From assembly GCA_026398575.1 (NCBI GenBank), contig JAPLSP010000706.1, positions 1-24,746 on the forward strand: 24,746 bases of DNA, read 5' to 3'. The translations under genes and the position numbers were made by a program. Each line of letters begins with the position of its first letter. Within the stretch, counting starts at the first letter, position 1. A model generated the notes under the pieces. That model had not been told where the DNA came from and searched no databases. It saw only the letters and a list, made by a program, of their open reading frames with translations. This document shows positions 7,993 to 16,436 of the stretch, in pieces. This DNA is from Candidatus Sumerlaeota bacterium. GTDB lineage: Bacteria; Sumerlaeota; Sumerlaeia; JADFCT01.

Positions 7993-8310
7993 TTGTCGCG
8001 CTCCATTTGCCTTGCGCTTCTGCGAATTCGCCAAAAATGCGCAATTCAAAACCCCAAGCGAATTACTTGGGTGGATGGTTCAAATTATCGCATAGGTGCG
8101 AGTGATTACCGTGAGTTGCCGATCAAAATCAAGGGGAAAATGCAGATTTGCCATGGGGATGGTTTAAGGCTGGAAAAAAACTGCTTGCCTAATCTGATCC
8201 ATGTGCTAGCATATGCCTGTAAAGGTCTTACGCAGGAGCGCCGGCCAAATATTCACCGTGGCAATTTCTACTGAATTTTTCATGAATGCCGTAATTCGGT
8301 CTTATATATA
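7993..8310. other. Divergent intergenic region, 318 bp
   Basis: This gap lies between two divergent genes and must hold both promoters. I see no gene. A small inverted repeat, CCCAAG-N7-CTTGGG, occupies 8053-8071 and could be an operator or a hairpin. A TATAAT-like hexamer at 8307-8312 touches the ATG of the plus-strand gene, but no good -35 box precedes it. The promoter module found upstream of the two Wzt operons is absent here. Confidence 0.5.
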
Positions 8311-9405
8311 ATGTCCTCAATTGACACACACAAAACAATGCGGATTTCTATGGTAGCGCCGTGCTATAATGAGCAGGCGGCAGTAGCCGAATTCTATGGC
8401 CGCGCGACCGCTGCTCTTGCGCCACTTTCGGAGGATTATGAAATACTTTTTGTGAATGATGGAAGTGATGACGCGACCCCTTTCCTCCTCAATGATTTGG
8501 CTGCAAAAGATCCGCACGTCAAAGTCTTGCATCTGGCCAGGAACATGGGGCACCAAATTGCCCTGACCGCAGGACTAGATTTCGCTTCCGGCGACAGGAT
8601 CATCGTGATTGACTGCGATTTGCAGGACCCTCCTGAGCTGGCCGCGCAAATGCTGACGAAAATAGATGATGGCTACGATCTCGTCCATGCGCAGCGGCGC
8701 GAGCGGAAAGGTGAATCCTGGTTCAAACTGGCCACGGCGAAGCTCTTTTATCTGCTGATGAAGAGATTTGCAGAGGAAAGTTTGGTGGAAAACTGCGGTG
8801 ATTTCCGCGCATTTTCACGCCCTGTGCTTGAGGCTGCCATTGCATTTCGCGAGCCGCATCGCTTTCTCAGAGGATTGTTCTCGCATGTTGGATTCCGGCA
8901 ATGCGTGATCCAATATGATCGCGAAGCGCGATTCGCGGGCGCCACGAAGTATCCTTTTCACAAAATGCTAAGACTGGCGATCAACGCCGCGTTATCTTTT
9001 TCTTCCGCGCCTTTACGCGCTATCAGCTGGGCGTCTATCATGCTTTGGATATCGAGCTTCGTTTATCTCATCCATTCTCTATACACTCATTACGTGCTAA
9101 AAACAACGGCGCCGGGATGGACTTCCGTGATATTTCTGATGGCTTTTTTCACGGGGCTCATTCTTTTTAGCATCGCGATCCTCGGGTCTTACATTGGCCG
9201 GATTTTTGAACAAGGGCAAAGACGCCCGCTTTATTGGTTAAGCGGCGTGCAAAATATCAGTGATGAAGATTTCAATCGCGTTTCCTCCGATGCGCACGAG
9301 GCGCATTTGTCGCGACGCATTTTATTATCTGCAAAAGATTGCGAACGGAAGCGGATGGCTGTTGCCGCCGTTGCTCACAAATCTTCCCCTCAACCCAAGA
9401 GCTAA
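8311..9405 (+). CDS. GT2 polyprenyl-phosphate glycosyltransferase, GtrB/ArnC/DPM1-like
   Basis: The 364-residue protein has an N-terminal family 2 glycosyltransferase domain with NDGSDD at 49-54, NMGHQIALTAGLD at 78-90 and DCDLQDPPE at 101-109. These are the hallmarks of enzymes that transfer glucose, mannose or aminoarabinose from a nucleotide to undecaprenyl phosphate. The motif RFAGATKYPFHKM and two C-terminal transmembrane helices (about residues 240-262 and 275-297) match GtrB-type enzymes. A basic soluble tail of about 55 residues follows. The product is probably a polyprenyl-phosphate sugar for a membrane transferase such as the GT-C protein encoded divergently. The start is uncertain: ATG 8311 has no Shine-Dalgarno sequence, and ATG 8338 just before the fold begins is an alternative. 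The stop overlaps the next start (TAATG), so the two genes form an operon. Confidence 0.9.
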   Translation: MSSIDTHKTMRISMVAPCYNEQAAVAEFYGRATAALAPLSEDYEILFVNDGSDDATPFLLNDLAAKDPHVKVLHLARNMGHQIALTAGLDFASGDRIIVIDCDLQDPPELAAQMLTKIDDGYDLVHAQRRERKGESWFKLATAKLFYLLMKRFAEESLVENCGDFRAFSRPVLEAAIAFREPHRFLRGLFSHVGFRQCVIQYDREARFAGATKYPFHKMLRLAINAALSFSSAPLRAISWASIMLWISSFVYLIHSLYTHYVLKTTAPGWTSVIFLMAFFTGLILFSIAILGSYIGRIFEQGQRRPLYWLSGVQNISDEDFNRVSSDAHEAHLSRRILLSAKDCERKRMAVAAVAHKSSPQPKS

Positions 9406-10211
9406 TGATGAACGAAAAAGAGCAGGCCCTTCAGCGCGAAAAAGAGTTCCATGACATATGGGCCTCCACCATCGCAGTCGAAAAAATTTCAGTTATTCCG
9501 TTTTTCGAAGGTTCTACCGCCCCTGAGAATCGTTTTATCCTTCGGCATCTTGGCGATGTCAAAGGCAAGCGGCTGTTGGATCTAGGATGTGGAGCGGGAG
9601 AAAATAGCGTTTATTTCGCACTGAAGGGCGCTTCTTGTCTGGCGACGGATTTTTCGCCGGGCATGGTAAAAACCGCGCTTGAACTGGCTGAAACGTACGG
9701 TGTTGCCATACAGGCGCGCGTTATGGATGCAATGAAGATGGACTTGCCCGATGAGTCTTTTGACATCGTTTATGCTTCCAACTTGCTTCATCACGTTGAT
9801 CCGAGACGGACGCTGGATGAAATGCATCGTATCCTGAAAAAAGGCGGCAAGGCATGTTTTTGGGATCCCCTGCGACATAACCCTATCATTAATATCTATC
9901 GCCGAATGGCCACCGAAGTGCGAAGTCCGGACGAGCATCCGCTTCATATCAACATTGTGAAGGATGTCCAGGCGCGTTTTTCCAGTGTGGAATACGATAC
10001 CTTCTGGCTGGCTACCCTCTGGATATTTCTTCAGTTTTATCTGATCGAGCGCGTGCATCCCAACAAAGAACGCTATTGGAAAAAAATCATCACCGAAGAG
10101 CCGCGATTGCGAAAAACTTACCGGTGTCTTGAATGCATAGATAATTTCATCAAACGCATTCCGGGCCTTCGGCGAATGGCATGGAATATCGCGGTGGTCG
10201 CCACGAAATAG
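9405..10211 (+). CDS. Class I SAM-dependent methyltransferase
   Basis: The 268-residue protein contains a methyltransferase domain with LLDLGCGAGE at 57-66, ATDFSPGMV, a VMDAMKMDLPDESFD segment and NLLHHVDP, typical of Methyltransf_11/25 enzymes. The C-terminal 100 residues are basic and aromatic and may bind the lipid or sugar acceptor (inference). I start at the ATG that overlaps the TAA of the GT2 gene (TAATG, AAGAG upstream). A second ATG follows directly at 9408. An open extension to 9339 within the GT2 gene has no family sequence. Coupling to a polyprenyl-phosphate sugar synthase suggests it acts on that sugar or on the glycan made from it. It ends 10 bp from the end of the opposing GT4 gene. 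Confidence 0.88.
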   Translation: MMNEKEQALQREKEFHDIWASTIAVEKISVIPFFEGSTAPENRFILRHLGDVKGKRLLDLGCGAGENSVYFALKGASCLATDFSPGMVKTALELAETYGVAIQARVMDAMKMDLPDESFDIVYASNLLHHVDPRRTLDEMHRILKKGGKACFWDPLRHNPIINIYRRMATEVRSPDEHPLHINIVKDVQARFSSVEYDTFWLATLWIFLQFYLIERVHPNKERYWKKIITEEPRLRKTYRCLECIDNFIKRIPGLRRMAWNIAVVATK

Positions 10212-10221
10212 CCTGGTTGCG

Positions 10222-11274
10222 TTAGGTCCGCTCCACAATAAACCGGTGCATCTCAGGAATTACCTGAACCCAGCGCTCATATCCCGCCTGGCAGCATTGG
10301 CGGGCTTCATCGCCACATTTCCGCAAGTCCAGATGCTTGATCTCATTCCATGATTGATCGCGCATCCTCAAATAATAATACCTGGCATCAAAGAGGCTTA
10401 CATTCGGCAGCAGGAATCGCCGCAATCTTCTTTCAAGGAAAAAGAGGGCTTGTTTGATCACCCCAGGCTTCGTCTCCGCGGCAGGCGACTTGAATAGATA
10501 TCCGTTGACGCCATTTTCAATATACTCATTCATCGTAGGTCCGTCATAGGCAAAGACGGCGCAGCCGCGGGCCATGGCTTCCAGAAAAAACAACCCGACG
10601 CCCTCGGTCCGGCGCGGAGCAATCATGACATTGGCTTCCTTTGTATGATCGCTGAAGTCGCTCTGCGGCAGCCAGCCGGAAATATCTTTGACTTCGGTTG
10701 AACCGAGTTTGTAAGGCAAGAAATACCAGGCGTCATGTCCAAGGTGCCAATCCATATAGGGACGAAAAATTATTTTCGAGGCGTCGAGACATGAGCATAG
10801 TTTCTTCAAAAAATAAGCGCTGACCAGGTTGGTGCGGTTCCAGTACATCACGACGGGCTTTTGTTCCCATCGCACGGGCGCCATCCCGGCGGGATTGCAG
10901 AAATATTGAACTTCAAACGTGCGCAATCCCGCCGATTTGCTTTTGGCCGCGACCGCCTTGCAATAAGACAGCACACGCAGCGAAGGAGGCAAGGCATTCC
11001 ACCATTGCTGGTCGCGTTGGGCGACATTATCGTACATGGGAACCCAGACAACATGTCCCTGGGGTTTGGTTAAAATTTCTTTCGGCGGAAGAAATTGGCA
11101 AAAAACACTGATCTCATCCGGGCTGCCGGCGGAATCGGGCAGATCGCGTCCGGATTCGGTATCCCAACTCTTTACGATGATATTGGCGCATGATCGCAAG
11201 GGCTCAATGAGAATATCATTAAACGCCGAGCTATAGCCTAAATGCCAGTTAGAACAATATGCTACGATATTCAT
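10222..11274 (-). CDS. Glycosyltransferase, GT-B fold, family 4-like
   Basis: The 350-residue protein has the C-terminal GT4 signature APRRTEGVGLFFLEAMARG, with the EX7E pair at Glu224 and Glu232, followed by DGPTMNEYIENGVNGYLF, typical of retaining GT-B enzymes. The N-terminal acceptor domain is divergent. It should add one sugar to the growing chain in the cytoplasm. Its start overlaps the stop of the upstream methyltransferase by ATGA, and it is the last gene of the Wzt-A operon. A heavily deleted second copy lies at 5627-5727, so this gene was once duplicated or its surroundings rearranged. Donor and acceptor are unknown. Confidence 0.85.
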   Translation of the reverse strand: MNIVAYCSNWHLGYSSAFNDILIEPLRSCANIIVKSWDTESGRDLPDSAGSPDEISVFCQFLPPKEILTKPQGHVVWVPMYDNVAQRDQQWWNALPPSLRVLSYCKAVAAKSKSAGLRTFEVQYFCNPAGMAPVRWEQKPVVMYWNRTNLVSAYFLKKLCSCLDASKIIFRPYMDWHLGHDAWYFLPYKLGSTEVKDISGWLPQSDFSDHTKEANVMIAPRRTEGVGLFFLEAMARGCAVFAYDGPTMNEYIENGVNGYLFKSPAAETKPGVIKQALFFLERRLRRFLLPNVSLFDARYYYLRMRDQSWNEIKHLDLRKCGDEARQCCQAGYERWVQVIPEMHRFIVERT

Positions 11275-12116
11275 TGTGATTTTTCTCGCGATTGTTCTTT
11301 AGGGGCGATTGTCTCGACGCGTGGCTCTTTGGATGAGAGCATGAGAAAGTCATTCCATGTTTTTGAATCACATTTTTTCTTATGAATCACATAGCGGTAT
11401 AGAGACGAATGCCAGCGCAGCATCATCTGGAAACGCCATTGCGAAAAAGGCCGGGCGCTCAATAGATGAATGCTGGCTTCGTCCGTATATAGATTGAGAT
11501 GAAGCTGCTCCGCGATGTAAGCGAGCGTCTTTTGCGAATAAAAGGAGACATGCTGACCCGTCGAAAAAACAAAATAGAACCAATCTTGGGTGACATTGGG
11601 CGGATATAGATTCGTCGAGAAGAGGAGGCAGCCCTTCGGCTTCAGCCGCTGATAGATGGTCTGGAAAAGGTCCAAAGGCCTTTCTATATGCTCGGCCACT
11701 TCAAAGGCGGTAATCATATCATATTGGCCGGCGGGGTCATCTTCAAATCCTTTGGCAATGAGATTAGGACTATAAGGATCCCGCCAGTAATAATCGAATC
11801 CGATGTCGCGCATCAGTCGCGTGAAAATTCCGTAACCGCCGCCGTAGTCCAGATATTTCCCCGTGGCAGGCGTCAGATAATACGCGAGAATCGCCGTGAT
11901 TTTTTGATAAAGATGATTGCGCGTCATTATGCCGGTATCAATCGAGGCGATCGGCGATTGGTATGCTTCCTCCAGCCAATACGGCGTTTCCGTTTGCATT
12001 AGATCGCAATGGGAGCATTTATAATAATTGATGTAATATTTACCGAGCACGGCATGGCTGAACTGGTATTCCGCCGGATGTGAGCAAAGCGAGCATATTT
12101 TGGGATTATTTTGCAT
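11271..12116 (-). CDS. SAM-dependent methyltransferase with N-terminal zinc ribbon
   Basis: The 281-residue protein begins with two CxxC pairs (Cys8/Cys11 and Cys34/Cys37), a zinc-ribbon-like module often found in front of sugar C-methyltransferase and Methyltransf_23 domains. Then come YLDYGGGYGIF at 88-98 (motif I) and EVAEHIERPLD. YGGGYG replaces the more common G-x-GxG form but fits the same loop. The family methylates sugars or small glycan precursors; the target here is unknown. The start overlaps the end of the upstream glycosyltransferase by 11 bp and its stop overlaps the next start by ATGA, so translation is coupled through three genes. Confidence 0.87.
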   Translation of the reverse strand: MQNNPKICSLCSHPAEYQFSHAVLGKYYINYYKCSHCDLMQTETPYWLEEAYQSPIASIDTGIMTRNHLYQKITAILAYYLTPATGKYLDYGGGYGIFTRLMRDIGFDYYWRDPYSPNLIAKGFEDDPAGQYDMITAFEVAEHIERPLDLFQTIYQRLKPKGCLLFSTNLYPPNVTQDWFYFVFSTGQHVSFYSQKTLAYIAEQLHLNLYTDEASIHLLSARPFSQWRFQMMLRWHSSLYRYVIHKKKCDSKTWNDFLMLSSKEPRVETIAPKEQSREKSQ

Positions 12117-13107
12117 GAAATCGCTTTAATAATTTCAGAATGAGCCAGCGCAACCAAGCCTTGAGCGCGCTTAGGCAGAAGCCTTCCCGCACATCCGAAA
12201 CATTTGACTGCGCGACGCCGTGCAATTGGAGAATATATTCCGACAGTTTTTTCACAAATGCGTCCTGCGGATGAATATCATCCAGCCACGCGATGGCATT
12301 TCCGTCCGCAGCCTCGCAAACATTCCTATTAAAAGACAAGCTTTCAGCGGATTGAAAATTCGCTCCGGCATCAAGGCCGATATTCCTTATCAATCCTGAT
12401 GCCGGCGCCAGATGGCATTTATTCAGTTGCAGCGTGGCAAGGGCTACAAATATATCCCAGGAGCCTTTTTGCGGATTCAGGAAATGCTGTGCCAGCCTGG
12501 CCATATCCGGACCGGCTTTATCCGGAATGTTTTGCAGATGATCGAACATATCCCAATAATGGGTTATCCAGTGGCGCGCCTCCATCCAACGGTCCCTCCA
12601 TGTGCCCCAGCCCCAGCAGCAGAATCTCCAGTAACTGACCAAAGAGAATGGATATCCATCAAAAGCCTCCGGCGCCAGATATTGATAGCCGGTGACGGAG
12701 AAAGCTTCCTTGCGCGCCGCATAATGGTCCAATGCCTGTGTCATAAATGAATAAAAGCCCGGCATGGGAAGGCAATCGTCTTCGACGACGACCATGCGCT
12801 CGTTTGCCTCCAGCGCCATATCCAGGTTGTCCAGGATTCCCATCAGCCCGGCATTCCGGATGCGAAAATGCAGTTCCGTTTCCGCCCAATCCACGGCTTT
12901 CGCCAGTTGGCGGCATGCTTCAACTTTGGGCGCATCCTCGCTGTTCTTCGGACCGTCAATAAAGACGATTAAACGCGGTGGCTTTTGCGCTCGCAAAGCC
13001 GAGAGCGTCTGCTCCAGCTGGCAGGGCCGGTTATATGCAAGAATCACGCAGGGAGGCATGAAGGCGTCGCCGTTCACGCCTCTAATGATTCTGTTCGAAG
13101 AAATCAT
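12106..13107 (-). CDS. Glycosyltransferase of the GNT-I-like/'HlpA-like' group (EDD motif)
   Basis: The 333-residue protein has the pattern of a GT-A glycosyltransferase found in many polysaccharide loci: VILAYNRP near the N-terminus, VFIDGPKN, and VVVEDDCLPMPGFYSFM, where EDD at 109-111 should bind metal and nucleotide sugar. It also has the WGWGTWRDRW motif that I recall for this group. It probably adds one sugar in the cytoplasm. The start is uncertain. ATG 13107 overlaps the upstream gene by 26 bp. GTG 13077 (with AGAGG just upstream, right after the previous stop) or ATG 13059 (just before VILAYNRP) may be the true start. The C-terminal end is basic with a hydrophobic stretch that could touch the membrane. 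Confidence 0.82.
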   Translation of the reverse strand: MISSNRIIRGVNGDAFMPPCVILAYNRPCQLEQTLSALRAQKPPRLIVFIDGPKNSEDAPKVEACRQLAKAVDWAETELHFRIRNAGLMGILDNLDMALEANERMVVVEDDCLPMPGFYSFMTQALDHYAARKEAFSVTGYQYLAPEAFDGYPFSLVSYWRFCCWGWGTWRDRWMEARHWITHYWDMFDHLQNIPDKAGPDMARLAQHFLNPQKGSWDIFVALATLQLNKCHLAPASGLIRNIGLDAGANFQSAESLSFNRNVCEAADGNAIAWLDDIHPQDAFVKKLSEYILQLHGVAQSNVSDVREGFCLSALKAWLRWLILKLLKRFHAK

Positions 13108-13792
13108 GTGTGACCCAAATGCATGAAAAATAGAATTTACTGAAAAAGATATAATTATTCTTTTTAAGAAATTGGGAGGTCTCGGAGGATAATATGGATT
13201 CTATATCACATTTCTGGCTGCGATGTTCGATAATCATAACCTGTGGCCGGTGAGACGCCATGTCCAGGGATTTGAGAACGGCGCTGTCGAGGCCCTCGAT
13301 ATCCATTGATAACAAATCAATGGATATATTGCCAGGCGCATGCGTTGCGAGAATCTTATTTAAAGAGGATAATGTGATCGGGGTTATGCGTTTGACAGGG
13401 TAACCCAAGGATTGGTTTTCCTTGGCGAGATCAGGATCGAATGTATTGAGCGCGGGCTCGAAGAATTCGTAAAAATCCGACGTCCCTTCCTTATCCGAAA
13501 TCCCCATTTCCAAGTTGATATCGGCCGGGCGTAATTTCCTGAAAATTTCCATGGAATCAGGAGTGGCGTCAATGTTGATTCCGCGCCAGCCCCGAAGATA
13601 CAAAAGATAAGTATTTGAAAAACGCTTGGGATGATGAGCGCCCACATCCACATAAAAGCCTTTCATCTTCTTGGAAAACAAACGTTGAATAATTAAATCT
13701 TCGCCTTCCTGCGAATAGCATGGGCTTCGGAATTCGATATCCCAGGCGCGCAACATGCGGGATATTATCTTATTCTTAATTCCTTCAAACAT
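13082..13792 (-). CDS. FkbM family methyltransferase
   Basis: The 236-residue protein has the FkbM hallmarks: YSQEGED at 26-32, FYVDVGAHHP at 46-55, RFSNTYLLY, RGWRGINIDA, and later SMDIEGLDSAVL. The family is a class I SAM-dependent O-methyltransferase group common in polysaccharide and macrolide loci, where it methylates sugar hydroxyls. Length is normal for the family. The start at 13792 has only a weak CGGA upstream, 20 bp after the stop of the preceding gene. It sits in the middle of the Wzt-A operon next to another methyltransferase-like gene, which suggests chain-end or residue methylation before export (inference). Confidence 0.9.
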   Translation of the reverse strand: MFEGIKNKIISRMLRAWDIEFRSPCYSQEGEDLIIQRLFSKKMKGFYVDVGAHHPKRFSNTYLLYLRGWRGINIDATPDSMEIFRKLRPADINLEMGISDKEGTSDFYEFFEPALNTFDPDLAKENQSLGYPVKRITPITLSSLNKILATHAPGNISIDLLSMDIEGLDSAVLKSLDMASHRPQVMIIEHRSQKCDIESILSSETSQFLKKNNYIFFSKFYFSCIWVTHDFFEQNH

Positions 13793-13812
13793 TGATTCAG
13801 TCCGTTACGCTA

Positions 13813-14526
13813 TTATTTGGGATGATCGTCTTTGGCTTGCTCATCTATATGAGTGGCAATCGGTACCGGCGGATTATATTCAATTTTCAAATTCCTCTTT
13901 AGGAAGAACATCGTATTCCATGTATAGGCATTAATCGGACCCAGCCCGATCATATCAACGCGGATCATGCCTGCATTGGATAAGAAATTCACCGTGTTTG
14001 GGAACCAATCGGCATTATCAAGTATGATAAATCCGTCATCGTTGACGCAGCTGACCGCCACTTGGGCGCATGAATATCTTTCCTTGCCATCAATGACGAT
14101 CACGTCATATTTGCCGCCTGGGCCTGGAGTTTGCCGAGGCGCCGCCGCATAGCGATCCATATCTGTAATGAGATGAATGGCGGTGTTGGGGGGAACTTGC
14201 GGCGAAATCTTATCGAACCAGACTTTGTCGTCTTCAATAGTGATTACTGATTTGGCCCGTTTGGCCCAATATAATGTGGAAAATCCGCTGCCATATTCGA
14301 ATATTGTCTTGTCCGAAAGATTCAATTTATCCAAAAACTCAATGGCTGGATACGTGTACCAAGGCAATGGATTATTTTGGGCGTCCCGGCATTCGCTTTT
14401 TTGAATCGTGCCGAGATGGCCGTAATCATGCGCAATAATGCGCCAGGCCAGGTACGATTGCTTATATTCCTGGGGAAGACACTTTATGATATACTTAGCT
14501 GTAAATTTCATAAATTTCATGCACAT
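13813..14526 (-). CDS. Class I SAM-binding methyltransferase-like protein
   Basis: The 237-residue protein has a Rossmann-type SAM motif, FEYGSGFSTLY at 76-86, then VITIEDD and YDVIVIDGKER at 140-150, and a GFIILDNADW segment. This is the layout of a methyltransferase group related to FkbM enzymes. No substrate motif is visible. The ATG at 14526 has AAAGGA 8 nt upstream, one of the clearer ribosome sites in the window. The gene follows Wzt-A by 24 bp and precedes FkbM by 20 bp, so it may act together with both, for example on the chain end recognised by Wzt (inference). It could also be a non-catalytic homologue. Confidence 0.78.
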   Translation of the reverse strand: MCMKFMKFTAKYIIKCLPQEYKQSYLAWRIIAHDYGHLGTIQKSECRDAQNNPLPWYTYPAIEFLDKLNLSDKTIFEYGSGFSTLYWAKRAKSVITIEDDKVWFDKISPQVPPNTAIHLITDMDRYAAAPRQTPGPGGKYDVIVIDGKERYSCAQVAVSCVNDDGFIILDNADWFPNTVNFLSNAGMIRVDMIGLGPINAYTWNTMFFLKRNLKIEYNPPVPIATHIDEQAKDDHPK

Positions 14527-14550
14527 TACTTTTTCCTTTATTGTGCAGGA

Positions 14551-15891
14551 TCACTGGCTGTCTTCCATCACGTGATTGGGCGCCTGGCTGTTATTGGCGC
14601 GATTCACCGCAAAGGAACACGGCACATTGAACATACCCGCCCATTCGTCACGGGGATGAGATAACGGAGGAGTGGAGACTACCAACTCCGGGACGCAATC
14701 CACATGATCCAGTAGTTGATTTTCGCAATACAGATTGACCGCCCATGCATAAACCCCTGGCCGCAAGGGCAGCGTGGGGAGCGAATATTCAAAGAAATAG
14801 TCTCCGGCGGGGATGTCCAAATTGTAGGCGGCCCAGCCCCACATCAGCTGGCTTTCGCTATTTCGCAGCACAATGCCATGAATGCCATTTTTGATCGCCC
14901 GGTTGATGGTCACATAAATCCTGAACTTAAAAGGGCCGATCGTGTTCAAATAATTCGGATGCGCCGCGCGTGGTTCAACGATCTCCCAATTGTGAAATTG
15001 CGCCACGGCATGGCTGGAGGAAGCGGCGCCCTGGGCAAGAAGCGCGCTGAAAGAGGCTTCATAAGCGCCTACGACCTCCGATGTTTCGCCGGACAACGCC
15101 AATTGGCCATTGGACAGCCAAACACAATGGGAACATAACTTGCGTATCGCATTCATCTGATGACTGACAAAGAGCACCGTCCGTCCGCTGGAGGCGACGT
15201 CCTCCATTTTTCCCAGGCATTTTTTTTGAAAGGCGGAATCCCCGACGGCCAATACTTCATCCACAATCATAATCTCAGGTTCGAGGTGCGCGGCCACGGC
15301 GAAGGCCAGGCGGACGTACATGCCGCTCGAATAGCGCTTGACGGGCGTATCGAGGAATTTCTCGATTTCAGCGAAAGAGACAATCTCATCGAATTTTCGG
15401 TCAATCTCCGCGCGCGTCATTCCCAGGATCGAACCATTGAGATAGATGTTCTCGCGCCCGGTGAGTTCGGCGTGAAAACCGGTGCCGACTTCCAGCAGCG
15501 AGGCCAGGCGTCCGCGCAAGATGGCGCGTCCGGTCGTCGGCGCCGTGACACGCGCGAGGATTTTCAGCAGCGTGGATTTCCCCGCCCCGTTGCGGCCGAT
15601 GATCCCGACGACTTCACCTTGATTGACATCAAAGCTCACGTCGCGCAGCGCCCAGAATTCGTTCGGCGAAGGACTTGCGGGATCAGGTCTGGCGCCAAGC
15701 GAAGAAGACGCCTTATCTCTGGCGCCTTTGAGCCGGCGCCCTAATGATTGAAATGCGGCCATCGTCCCGCGGCCCAAACGGCGCGGCGCCTTCATCAACA
15801 TTTCGCGAAACGTTACGGTCAGGTCTATTCCTTCTCCCAACCGGTATCGTTTGCCCAGTCCTTCAATGTGAATGATCGGGTTGCTCGGCAT
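14551..15891 (-). CDS. wzt: Polysaccharide ABC exporter ATPase with C-terminal Wzt-like recognition domain (Wzt-A)
   Basis: The 446-residue protein is the nucleotide-binding subunit of an O-antigen/teichoic-acid-type ABC exporter. It shows Walker [10 protein letters not shown] at 99-107, [13 protein letters not shown] at 136-148, the signature YSSGM at 187-191, Walker B IMIVDE at 207-212 and the H-loop His244. An insertion between the first strand and Walker A (residues 20-78, TFREML) is typical of this group. Residues 290-430 form the Wzt C-terminal beta-sandwich domain, which reads the modified end of the finished glycan. It should work with a Wzm permease in the inner membrane, but no permease lies in the window. 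It heads an operon of methyltransferases and glycosyltransferases, about 107 bp downstream of a palindrome-promoter module. A paralogue with nearly the same ATPase half is at 22194-23509. Confidence 0.93.
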   Translation of the reverse strand: MPSNPIIHIEGLGKRYRLGEGIDLTVTFREMLMKAPRRLGRGTMAAFQSLGRRLKGARDKASSSLGARPDPASPSPNEFWALRDVSFDVNQGEVVGIIGRNGAGKSTLLKILARVTAPTTGRAILRGRLASLLEVGTGFHAELTGRENIYLNGSILGMTRAEIDRKFDEIVSFAEIEKFLDTPVKRYSSGMYVRLAFAVAAHLEPEIMIVDEVLAVGDSAFQKKCLGKMEDVASSGRTVLFVSHQMNAIRKLCSHCVWLSNGQLALSGETSEVVGAYEASFSALLAQGAASSSHAVAQFHNWEIVEPRAAHPNYLNTIGPFKFRIYVTINRAIKNGIHGIVLRNSESQLMWGWAAYNLDIPAGDYFFEYSLPTLPLRPGVYAWAVNLYCENQLLDHVDCVPELVVSTPPLSHPRDEWAGMFNVPCSFAVNRANNSQAPNHVMEDSQ

Positions 15892-15997
15892 GCGGTTTAA
15901 TAATAGATTCCGGCTGGATGTCCGTCAGTGTCCTCTGGATATTTTGTAACGTTGCGCTTTCATGATTTTATGAAGCAAAAGCGGCCAGCGCTTTTAT

Positions 15998-16058
15998 GTT
16001 CATGTCATGAACGATGGGTATCGTCTTGCCGGAGACGCGCGCCTGTCAAGGCATTTTT
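15998..16058 (-). promoter_or_regulatory. Shared promoter/operator-like module, copy A (upstream of Wzt-A)
   Basis: Read on the minus strand it holds AAAAATGCCTTGACAGGCGCGCG, split as an A-tract, TTGACA (16049-16044) and GGCGCGCG. An ATAC follows, then the perfect 7-1-7 palindrome GTTCATGACATGAAC (16012-15998). The same parts in the same order and spacing (31 nt between palindrome and TTGAC box) occur at 24330-24390. TTGACA looks like a -35 box, but no standard -10 lies 16-18 nt on, so the sigma factor is unclear. The palindrome is a plausible dimeric repressor or activator site. Confidence 0.6.
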
Positions 16059-16410
16059 AGGGCGCGCAAAACCGCCTGGGAGTCTTGCTCCAACTTCCGG
16101 AGGTGATCGCCTGCGCCTCCGGACATTGCTTGAGCGCATAAAGAATGAAGGTCGGCGTGCAGGTGAAATAGTATTCCACCAGCGAGCGGTTCGTCCTGGC
16201 CTGGCGCAGCGGCTCATCCCCTGCTTCCATCTCTTCGAGTCGCGCCAGACGCACATTCGGCAATTGGAGGCGCGTCAAAACGTCGTGGCATTGAGGCGTC
16301 AGGCAAAGCACAAAGAGCTGCGATTGCGGGCAATGGCGCTGCAGCGAATGATAAAGCGCCAGTCCCCGGGGCAGATAGTTATGATCGAAGTAAGTGCAAT
16401 AATAGCGCAT
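16057..16410 (-). pseudogene. Truncated glycosyltransferase, N-terminal fragment only
   Basis: The 117-codon frame begins MRYYCTYFDHNYLPRGLAL and continues to NRSLVEYYFTCTPTFILYAL. From memory this is the start of a GT-A (GT8-like) glycosyltransferase of about 300 residues, in which the segment after CPEAQAIT normally leads into a catalytic DxD motif (xYLDADLxF). Here the homology stops right after AIT. The last 15 or so residues are unrelated, and the stop falls at the edge of the promoter module (16058). The catalytic motif and all of the C-terminal part are missing, so no enzyme can be made. A rearrangement that brought in the module, or deleted up to it, probably cut the gene. Confidence 0.75.
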
Positions 16411-16436
16411 ATAAATGGGATCAGGGCTTATGTATG

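Noticed and set aside
7993..8049. TTG start giving the GT-C protein 19 more residues
   Set aside because: There is no ribosome site at the TTG, while ATG 7992 has GGAG at good spacing and begins directly before the first membrane helix.
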